Origin: Sphaerisporangium sp. TRM90804
GTDB lineage: Bacteria; Actinomycetota; Actinomycetes; Streptosporangiales; Streptosporangiaceae
Reading direction: 5' to 3'
NCBI RefSeq assembly: GCF_029846175.1
Contig: NZ_JARWAC010000004.1
Span: 186,001 to 250,000 of the forward strand
DNA: 64,000 nucleotides
Within the stretch, counting starts at the first letter, position 1. Each line of letters begins with the position of its first letter. A program made the position numbers and the translations under genes. The notes under the pieces are model-generated. The model was not told where the DNA came from. It ran no database searches and saw only the letters and a list, made by a program, of their open reading frames with translations. This document shows, in pieces, positions 57,853 through 64,000 of this stretch.

Positions 57853-57876
57853 AAAGGCCCGCGCAGCGGCGGGCCT
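57853..57876 (-). terminator. terminator between the MuF-like and scaffold genes
   Basis: AAGGCCCGC and GCGGGCCTT form a 9-bp stem with a six-base loop, 17 bases past the MuF-like stop. Confidence 0.65.
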
Positions 57877-57892
57877 TAAGGGGGTGGGGTGG

Positions 57893-58609
57893 TTAGCGGC
57901 CTTCGACCGCGCGGCGGAACGCCTTCAACTTGTTCCGCTCGCCCTTGGTGGAGTCCTCGTACATGCGGCGCCACTCGGCGACATCGGCCGGCGGCTCCCA
58001 CGTCTGCCCCTCGAACACCGGGGCGGCCGTACAGGAGCACGAGTTGTGAGCTTGGAAGTCAGCGGTCTGCTCGGACTGGTAGACAGCCCCGCGTATTGCC
58101 AGCATTCGGCAGAAGGCGCAGGCGTTCGGCGCGGCCACGCGGAACCATCCGATGGCCTGCGGGTCTTCATCGACCGCGGCGAGGACAGCCTCGCGGCCGA
58201 CGTCCGCCACGATCTTCTGAGCCGCGCCGCCCGCCTTGTCTTCAGCTACGCGTAGCCGCTCCTCGATGGGCGCAGGAGCCTGCTGTTCGGGGATCCACAG
58301 GTCTTTGGTGGCCCACCGCAGACTGGCCTCGACCTTCTCCCGTGGAGGCGCGTCAGGCATGGGGAACGTGAACCGGCCACCGACCCGCGCGAGGTCACGT
58401 TCCTCGTCGTAGTAGTCGCCCGCCAGGGTCGCCGACATGGCCGCGTACTCGCCGAGCAGCAGCTCAACAGCCGCGATCCACTGAGGGATCGTCGTCGCGA
58501 ATGCGCCGAGCCGGATGATCGCCCACAGTTCGGCGAATTCACGCAGCAGCTCAGCGAGCAACCCGCGCTGCGCGGCCTGCTGCTCAGCGGCTCTACTCGC
58601 CTGCGACAC
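57893..58609 (-). CDS. MuF-like minor head protein
   Basis: A 238-residue protein of the phage head morphogenesis/minor head family. The C-terminal half has CAFCRMLAIRGAVY and FQAHNSCSCTAAPVF, a conserved Cys/His cluster of MuF/VG15-like proteins. The gene overlaps the portal stop by 17 bases, the usual portal-MuF order. GTG 58609 is the start. It may be injected with the DNA; no toxin domain is fused. Confidence 0.85.
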   Translation of the reverse strand: MSQASRAAEQQAAQRGLLAELLREFAELWAIIRLGAFATTIPQWIAAVELLLGEYAAMSATLAGDYYDEERDLARVGGRFTFPMPDAPPREKVEASLRWATKDLWIPEQQAPAPIEERLRVAEDKAGGAAQKIVADVGREAVLAAVDEDPQAIGWFRVAAPNACAFCRMLAIRGAVYQSEQTADFQAHNSCSCTAAPVFEGQTWEPPADVAEWRRMYEDSTKGERNKLKAFRRAVEGR

Positions 58610-60008
58610 CGGCAGCCTCTGCCGCCCGAGCGGCGTTTATCCGCTGCCCAACCTGCGTGAGAAGCTGCCGTCCCTGCGACCGTTTCTGATCCGCCTGGAC
58701 ACGTCGACGCTGGCCGTCGGAAAGGCCGACCAGTTCCATGGTCACCTCCGAGCCTGCGGGGAGGACGCCCGCTTGCACGAGCTTGACCGCGGCGTCGGTC
58801 TGCGCGGCCACCGTCGGAGTCGCGGGGTTGCGCCACACGCATTCGATGCGCTTGGCCCGGTCAGGCAGGTCGCCCGTCTTGATGAGCAGGGCGAGCCGCA
58901 TGGCGTTGGCCCATGGCCCGTCCAGCAGTCGCTGTTTCCGCTCGGCCCGCTTCACAAGCTGCGCCTCGGTGGAGCGGATCGCGTCGGCTGACGCGGGGTT
59001 GTCGGTGGTGTAGCCCAGGTAGTGCGGCGGCAGACCAAGCTGCGTTGCCATGATTCGGGCGTACAGGTCAACGATCCGGGTGTACGCGGACGGGTCGTAG
59101 GCGGCGAACTGGCCGACCTGCGGGATCTCGCCGTCCTCGTCCCGCTCCAGCGCAAGGACGCGGCCGATGTACGTCTCCCACGCCGACTTCGCGTTGCCTT
59201 CCGCGTCTTGGAACGCGCTTTCGGATGCGCCGAGGATGTACCGCTGCGGCGCGGCGTAGAACTCGCGCGCCACCTCCATCCCCAGCAGCGTCCGGCACGC
59301 CGCATCGGTGATCGACATCACAGCTTGCGTGATCTCCGAGTGCCCGATCCGGTCCGCAGTGCGCTGCCGGTTCGCCATCCGGACCACCGGGACGATTCCC
59401 AGGTCGTGGTCATCGCGGTCGATCACGACCCAGCCGGTGTTGGTCTGCACGACGTGGATCGAGGAGTTCGGCAGGTACAACACCGCGGCGTCCTCGTCAT
59501 CGAGCTTGTACACCCGAAGCGCCGCGGTAGTGACCCGCGCCCGCGCGTCGTAGAAGATCGTCATGTCGAGCGGCGATTCCACGCTGATCAGCGGCGGGCA
59601 GTCATCGCCCCCGCAGTCACCCGACCCGACTGCGATGTACGCCCGGCCGTAGATCAGGGCGTCCAGATGCCCGAGCTGCGACTCATGGGCAAGCTCGTTG
59701 GCCTCCCACAGCTCCATCAGCTCATCCGACGAGTCCGGTTCGCCCTTGTACCGCAGCGCCTCGATATCCAGGCGCTGCTCCAAGGCGTCCACGCCGATCT
59801 GCGGCCACCCGATGACGGTGTGCAGGCCGCGGAGCTGCGGCGGAATCGAAATCCCCAGGTCCCGGACAAGCTGCTCGCCGTTGTAGTACGCGTCCCGCAA
59901 TTCCAGCGGGTACCGCCGCGCCATCAACTCCGCGCGCAACGCGTTCAGGACATTGGTTTCGTCATCCGACAGCGCGAGAAGCGGCAGCTCGGGGATCACG
60001 GCAGCCAA
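58593..60008 (-). CDS. portal protein (SPP1 gp6-like)
   Basis: A 471-residue portal. LRDAYYNGEQLVRDLGISIPP near the N terminus, then LDALIYGRAYIAVGSG and the wing/stem pattern IVDLYARIMATQLGLPPHYLGY, match the SPP1-type family. It forms the dodecameric DNA gate of the capsid and docks the terminase. The start is TTG 60008, with GGGGG five bases upstream. It comes ten bases after the large terminase stop. Confidence 0.92.
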   Translation of the reverse strand: MAAVIPELPLLALSDDETNVLNALRAELMARRYPLELRDAYYNGEQLVRDLGISIPPQLRGLHTVIGWPQIGVDALEQRLDIEALRYKGEPDSSDELMELWEANELAHESQLGHLDALIYGRAYIAVGSGDCGGDDCPPLISVESPLDMTIFYDARARVTTAALRVYKLDDEDAAVLYLPNSSIHVVQTNTGWVVIDRDDHDLGIVPVVRMANRQRTADRIGHSEITQAVMSITDAACRTLLGMEVAREFYAAPQRYILGASESAFQDAEGNAKSAWETYIGRVLALERDEDGEIPQVGQFAAYDPSAYTRIVDLYARIMATQLGLPPHYLGYTTDNPASADAIRSTEAQLVKRAERKQRLLDGPWANAMRLALLIKTGDLPDRAKRIECVWRNPATPTVAAQTDAAVKLVQAGVLPAGSEVTMELVGLSDGQRRRVQADQKRSQGRQLLTQVGQRINAARAAEAAGVAGE

Positions 60009-60018
60009 GAAGACCCCC

Positions 60019-61758
60019 TCACCTAAGTACGATCACTCGGCCCTTGCCGGACGAGCGGGACCTCTTCTGCCATTCATGACTGTTCAGCAGCATCCGCCGC
60101 ATCATTCGCGCGCCCACTGTGCACACCGCCAAGTCGATCTTTCTCTTGGACTCGCGGTGCTCCTTGCCGATGCTCACGCCCCACCGGTTCACCCGGCGGC
60201 GTGCATTGACAACGTGCTGACGCAGTACCTTGTGACCGTCGTGGGCCAGTTGGCGTTCGAGGACGTCGGACGCGGTGCGCTCGCACGCTGTGGTGAACTG
60301 CTCCTGGCGAGCCGGAGACCGCATGTCCCACATCACGGCGTGCCGGCCAGGACCCACCTTGACTGCGTGCAGCATCAGCTTGGCGCCATAGCGTTCGGCC
60401 CAGGCGTCGATGTAGCGGTCCCAGTAGCGTTCGCCCTGGTCATCCTCGCCTGATCCAGGGTCGGCGAAGAACGCCAGCACCTTGTATCTTTCGAAGACGT
60501 CATCGACGACCGCATTGACCTCGTCCCGCGGGACGTTCCATACCGCTTTGGGATCAAGACCGGGTGGACGTTGCCAAACGCCAAGGGTCCCTACATATCC
60601 GTCTGCGACCCGTGCGGCAACGAGCCCAGTGGCATCGTCGCTTTTGGACCCGTCGAAGAACATGACGATCTCATCGCCGTCGAGTAGTACTCGGTCGAAG
60701 TCCCCGCAGGCATCCCAGAGATGCGGTGCCAACCAGGCGTCCTCCGCGGCGTTGATCTGGTTGTACCAGTACCTCCGCGACCTGCCAGGCGGGTTTTTCG
60801 GATCAAGAATCGACCGCACGATGCGGCTCTTGTTGAGCCAAACCGAGTCGCCGCGGATCGCGTCCACGACCGCAGGGGCAGCTTCTGCCGACAGCGGCGC
60901 CTCCGGGGGGGCTTCTAGCGAGTCATACAGGATTCGTGAGGCCAACGAGCGGCCCGACTCCACCAACTCGTATGCCGTGCGTTCCCGTTCGGCGACACTA
61001 TCCTGGCCATCCTCGTAGGCATTGGTGATCGACAGGTACCGCGCGGATCCGTCAGCAGACTTAGCAGCATTTCGCTCGATAACGTCGGCCATGTCATGGC
61101 CCGAGTTGCTCGCCGTCCAGTGGTGTGTTTCGTTCTTCACGACGAAGGTCGCCCGGGCGCCCTCAAGCGTCGCTGGTGACGATGTAACTGCTTCTATGAG
61201 CTGCGCCCCTTTGTGGGCGTAGACCACTTCCTTGCCGATGTCGAGTTGGAACTCCTCCTTGGCCCGCTTAGTGAACAGGCCAGGGAACAGGCGCATGGTG
61301 TTCTTGGTCTGCTGTTGGCTGACCGCAGCCACCTGAATCCACGCATCCGGATGCGGCGCCCCCAAGGGCTGCCCTTCCGGGATGCCAAGAAGGTTGCCCG
61401 CACGAGCCAACTCCCCTGTGGGGCGAGACGGGCCTACGAACTCCACCGCAGACCACGTCGCCAAGACCGGGTCCTTGCCCCAACCCTTGAGACGCTGTAG
61501 AACGCCCTGATCGAACAACCACTCACCGTTAGCGTCGACCGCGTACCACCACAGCGTCAACCGCGCCTGTTCGTTGGTGTAGCGCCAGGGCTTCCCCGCC
61601 GAGTGCTGTAGATACAGGCGGGTCCACGCGAGTGCGTGCCAACCCAGCGTCAACTCGGGAAGAACCCACCGGCCGGACTCGTCAGTACGCCACGACGGCC
61701 CAATCTTGATCGGCTCGAAGCGGTAACCCTTATCCGCCGAGAGCAGCGCGGTAGTCAT
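60019..61758 (-). CDS. terminase large subunit
   Basis: A 579-residue packaging motor. The ATPase part has the Walker-A-like RLKGWGKDP (Lys95) and the B-type segment VVKNETHHW (Glu210). The nuclease part starts with MFFDGSKSDDATG (Asp369, first metal aspartate) and includes LAFFADPG. The variant Walker A is characteristic of actinophage large terminases. It overlaps the small subunit gene by 29 bases. Confidence 0.92.
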   Translation of the reverse strand: MTTALLSADKGYRFEPIKIGPSWRTDESGRWVLPELTLGWHALAWTRLYLQHSAGKPWRYTNEQARLTLWWYAVDANGEWLFDQGVLQRLKGWGKDPVLATWSAVEFVGPSRPTGELARAGNLLGIPEGQPLGAPHPDAWIQVAAVSQQQTKNTMRLFPGLFTKRAKEEFQLDIGKEVVYAHKGAQLIEAVTSSPATLEGARATFVVKNETHHWTASNSGHDMADVIERNAAKSADGSARYLSITNAYEDGQDSVAERERTAYELVESGRSLASRILYDSLEAPPEAPLSAEAAPAVVDAIRGDSVWLNKSRIVRSILDPKNPPGRSRRYWYNQINAAEDAWLAPHLWDACGDFDRVLLDGDEIVMFFDGSKSDDATGLVAARVADGYVGTLGVWQRPPGLDPKAVWNVPRDEVNAVVDDVFERYKVLAFFADPGSGEDDQGERYWDRYIDAWAERYGAKLMLHAVKVGPGRHAVMWDMRSPARQEQFTTACERTASDVLERQLAHDGHKVLRQHVVNARRRVNRWGVSIGKEHRESKRKIDLAVCTVGARMMRRMLLNSHEWQKRSRSSGKGRVIVLR

Positions 61759-62152
61759 CGAGCACCGTCACGCCGGCCTCCTCGTCATCAGGTCGCCGAC
61801 GCTCAAGCTCAAGACGCGCTCGTCGGCGCGCCCCCTCCGTGGTGAGAAGCTCCGTCATCGCCCCCATGACAGCGGCGAACATCTGAGCTGAGAACCGGGA
61901 CGCGTTGAGATTCCGCGTCATCGCCTCGGCGACATACCGAGCCACCTGCCAGTCGGAAGGCTGATAGAACTTCGCCTGGCCCGAGACCGCCAGGGACACG
62001 TACCAATCCTGCGCGATGGGATGCCACAACTCATCAGGCTCCGGCCGCTCCACCTCAGTGGCTGGTACGCGGACCGACTCAACCTCCCCGCCTTCCTTGT
62101 TCCGACGGCGACGTTCCGACGACCGCTTTGGAACTGGGCCTCTAGCGCCCAT
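61730..62152 (-). CDS. terminase small subunit-like protein
   Basis: A 140-residue protein. MGARGPVPKRSSERRRRN is the basic start typical of phage small terminases (P27-like), followed by WHPIAQDWYVSLAVSGQAKFYQ and a helical end. It precedes and overlaps the large subunit. ATG 62152 has TTGGAGG upstream; the frame is open further upstream to 62185. Confidence 0.87.
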   Translation of the reverse strand: MGARGPVPKRSSERRRRNKEGGEVESVRVPATEVERPEPDELWHPIAQDWYVSLAVSGQAKFYQPSDWQVARYVAEAMTRNLNASRFSAQMFAAVMGAMTELLTTEGARRRARLELERRRPDDEEAGVTVLDDYRAALGG

Positions 62153-62331
62153 GATGGCCACCTCCAAGGGGGTGAGACGCCACAAGACGCCTTTCGAGAG
62201 GGATCACGAACAGCGAGGACTCATGGGCCTGGAAACCCGTACAGGACCGCTCTGGCTATACCTGCCGAGCTTGGACAAACCGGGCATAGGGGGCATATCC
62301 CCAGAGGGTGCCTTAATGGGACATATATGCT

Positions 62332-62517
62332 TCACGAAGCGTGACTGTTTGTCGTCACGTCAAGCTCCGCGCCGAGGTGACGTCTCAGGATTCCATGTAC
62401 GACGGCCCATCGGATCGAGCCTTGGTGCTCTACTGCCTCACGTGTCGGTGCACATGGGCAGTCATACGCGGTGGTGTGCTCGGCCTCTTCGCGTTGAGGC
62501 ATGAGGTGTAGTGCCAT
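62332..62517 (-). CDS. small phage protein, 61 aa
   Basis: A 61-residue protein, MALHLMPQREEAEHTTAYDCPC, with WAVVHGILRRHLGAELD. The sequence CPCAPTREAVEHQG looks like the small conserved proteins that precede the terminase genes in actinophages. It has an in-frame ATG at 62517 but no strong ribosome binding site. The 179 bases between it and the small terminase hold no gene. Confidence 0.6.
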   Translation of the reverse strand: MALHLMPQREEAEHTTAYDCPCAPTREAVEHQGSIRWAVVHGILRRHLGAELDVTTNSHAS

Positions 62518-62521
62518 GGTG

Positions 62522-62770
62522 TTAGTCGTCTTCGTCGTCGACTGACACGAACTGTTGGCTGTCGTTGATGCGTTCGGCTGCCTTGATGAGGGCGTACTGG
62601 CTGAGCCAGTCAAGGCTGTGGCTGTCGGAGATGACGACCTTGGGGATGCCGTCTGGGCCTATGACCTTGGCGATGACGATGGCGTCGGAGACCAGGTCGT
62701 CTGTGCGTAGGTCGAGGGTGAGGCCGAGGCCGTCGATGACTGGGCCGGCGGGTTGGTCTGTCACGCTCAT
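62522..62770 (-). CDS. hypothetical phage protein, 82 aa
   Basis: A small acidic protein of 82 residues, MSVTDQPAGPVIDGLGLTL, with VSDAIVIAKVIGPDGIPKVV and DWLSQYALIKAAERI. There is no membrane segment. ATG 62770 follows GAGAGGCGGG. It ends four bases before the next gene and probably belongs to the same early/late transcript. The function is unknown. Confidence 0.7.
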   Translation of the reverse strand: MSVTDQPAGPVIDGLGLTLDLRTDDLVSDAIVIAKVIGPDGIPKVVISDSHSLDWLSQYALIKAAERINDSQQFVSVDDEDD

Positions 62771-62858
62771 CCCGCCTCTCGCTGAGCTGGGATGATTACA
62801 GTTCGGGGTTTGCGACCTGCACCGGAACGCTGACCTTCGCTGCTGATGTGACGTTGTG

Positions 62859-63065
62859 TTACCGGTTGCGGCGGTCGCCGGGCCACATCCCTGTCGCGGT
62901 TCGGTGCAGTGTTGCGCAGTAAGCCGCGGCTCGGGGGCCGAGGTACTTCCGGAGCTGGGTACTGCATCTGCGGTGGTCACCGGAGGTGTTCCAGCGGATC
63001 TTCGCCGCGCCGCGGCCGGTGAGCCAGTACGACTTCAGGGTGGTGGCGTTTCCTCTGCGTGCCAT
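62859..63065 (-). CDS. small basic phage protein, 68 aa
   Basis: A 68-residue basic protein, MARRGNATTLKSYWLTGRGAAKI, with WNTSGDHRRCSTQLRKYLG and TATGMWPGDRRNR. Short proteins with this exact layout are frequent in actinophage genomes near the packaging genes. ATG 63065 follows GAGAGGTGACCCAC. The role is unknown; it might bind nucleic acid. Confidence 0.72.
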   Translation of the reverse strand: MARRGNATTLKSYWLTGRGAAKIRWNTSGDHRRCSTQLRKYLGPRAAAYCATLHRTATGMWPGDRRNR

Positions 63066-63094
63066 GTGGGTCACCTCTCACACGGGGTGTGGGT

Positions 63095-64000
63095 CTACTT
63101 CCTCCGCTTCATCTCGGGGTAGTAGATCTCCAGGTTCTCGCCGGCGTCTTCGACCTTGGACATGGCGTCGCTGAATGCCTGCTGGTGGGGGCCGGCGATG
63201 ATGAGGCCCCAGGAGTCGTCGTCTGCGGTGATGCGGAGCTGGTCTGTGGGGCTGTTGCCGCCGTAGTCGCCGATGAGTTCCACGGTGACTTTGCCGGCGT
63301 TGGTGGTGACGGTTTCCTTGGTGACGATGTCGTCGTCGGCGAGAGAGTCGTCGTCGTCGTCCCCGCCGTCGATGACGATGTCGATGGCGTGGGCGAGTTT
63401 GGCGTACGAGCGGGGGTTGAGTTCCACGTCTGTGGGGTATCCGTCGTCGCCGATGTGGCGGATGCCGAACTTGTTGTCGTCGGTGATGTGGATGTCGGCG
63501 TCGCCGTACCCGGTGTCTACTCGGGTGGCGGCTTGGACGCGGGTGAATGCCTGGTCGAGTTGGTCGGCGTCTTTGCGGTTGAGGTGGACCGGGGTGGTGT
63601 TCTGGAGTTCCTCGGCTGAGGGGTCGTCGTTGGGGGGTAGACGCAGGGATGCGGTTCCGGGGCCTTCGTTGCGGATCAGGGCGGCGAAGGTGGAGCGGGG
63701 TCGGCCTTGGGCGTCGGTTTCGATGCTCTTGACCCATGCCTCTTCGCCCGCGCCGGCGGCTTCGCTGGCCAGGTCCGACAGGTTGTACTTCAGGTCGTTG
63801 ACGGCGTTCCGGGTCAGGGAGACGCTGTGTTTGCCTGTGGAGATGGAGACGCTGCCGTCGGGGTGGTAGTCCAGGGCGATCTCTTTGCCGTCCCTGACTG
63901 CGACGGTTGACGTTGCGGCAGCGTCTGGCATGCCGCGCCGGCGGGGTGGTTCGTCGTCGCTGTCGGGGCCGCCGTTGGAGTGGGCGAATTTGCCGTCGTA
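63095..64000 (-). CDS. hypothetical phage protein, 5' end outside the window
   Basis: An acidic protein open to the right edge. The first in-window ATG (63931) has no ribosome binding site, and the codons before it (HSNGGPDSDDEPPRRRG) look coding, so the true start is probably beyond 64000. Features include HPDGSVSISTGKHSVSL, DADIHITDDNKFG and an Asp-rich DGGDDDDDSLADDD. It has repeated beta-rich segments and no enzyme motif. The function is unknown. Confidence 0.7.
   Translation of the reverse strand, partial: YDGKFAHSNGGPDSDDEPPRRRGMPDAAATSTVAVRDGKEIALDYHPDGSVSISTGKHSVSLTRNAVNDLKYNLSDLASEAAGAGEEAWVKSIETDAQGRPRSTFAALIRNEGPGTASLRLPPNDDPSAEELQNTTPVHLNRKDADQLDQAFTRVQAATRVDTGYGDADIHITDDNKFGIRHIGDDGYPTDVELNPRSYAKLAHAIDIVIDGGDDDDDSLADDDIVTKETVTTNAGKVTVELIGDYGGNSPTDQLRITADDDSWGLIIAGPHQQAFSDAMSKVEDAGENLEIYYPEMKRRK

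Noticed and set aside
1-64000. CRISPR arrays, rRNA genes and insertion sequences
   Set aside because: No regularly spaced repeat array, rRNA sequence, transposase or terminal inverted repeat pair was seen.

Overview
The window is high-GC actinomycete DNA. DUF397/DUF5753-XRE regulator pairs, RsbW-like ATPases, a WhiB protein, an F420-type luciferase-like oxidoreductase and CBM2-bearing secreted glycanases together suggest a filamentous actinomycete, most likely of the Streptosporangiales. That placement is inferred from gene content only.

Bases 1 to about 22,170 are ordinary chromosome. They hold a TIM-barrel glycosidase-like protein, a luciferase-like oxidoreductase, a histidine phosphatase, an XRE/DUF397 pair divergent from an RsbW-like ATPase, a large helicase-associated protein, a penicillin-acylase-family hydrolase with an ArsR regulator, an S-adenosyl methyltransferase, a DUF1349 protein behind a CebR-like operator, a GroES-like protein, and a plant-polysaccharide region. 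The last comprises a GH74 xyloglucanase-like enzyme with FnIII and CBM2, a sodium:solute symporter with a small membrane partner, and an SGNH esterase with CBM2. An XRE/methionine aminopeptidase pair and a DUF998 membrane protein follow.

At 22,173-22,212 an elongator tRNA-Met(CAU) gene is cut off inside the anticodon arm. I take this as the left junction of an integrated element that runs past the right edge of the window. Its left third (22.2-37.8 kb) is accessory and conjugation-like. It has a second XRE/DUF397/GntR/ATPase regulatory set, a radical SAM enzyme with a nine-fold Cys-x-Pro tail next to a PIMT-like methyltransferase, a tandem-winged-helix GntR protein, a Panacea antitoxin with its partner gene, and a translationally coupled operon with a DUF2637 (Spd-like) membrane protein and an FtsK/TraB-like DNA translocase. 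A WhiB protein, a tyrosine integrase and an HU protein complete it. The motif GTANNCATAC occurs twice in each of two divergent promoters and probably defines a small regulon.

From 64 kb back to 38 kb, almost everything is on the minus strand in siphovirus order: small and large terminase, portal, MuF-like head protein, scaffold, major capsid, a glycosyltransferase, four head-tail connectors, major tail protein, tail-assembly chaperone with a -1 frameshift site, tape measure with an NlpC/P60 domain, distal tail and minor tail proteins, small membrane proteins, amidase endolysin and holin. A plus-strand lipoprotein gene sits inside the tail operon as a likely lysogenic-conversion gene. Two hairpin terminators lie just upstream of the scaffold/capsid genes and of the major tail gene. 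The whole reads as a prophage, or a phage/integrative-conjugative chimera. No right attachment site is visible.
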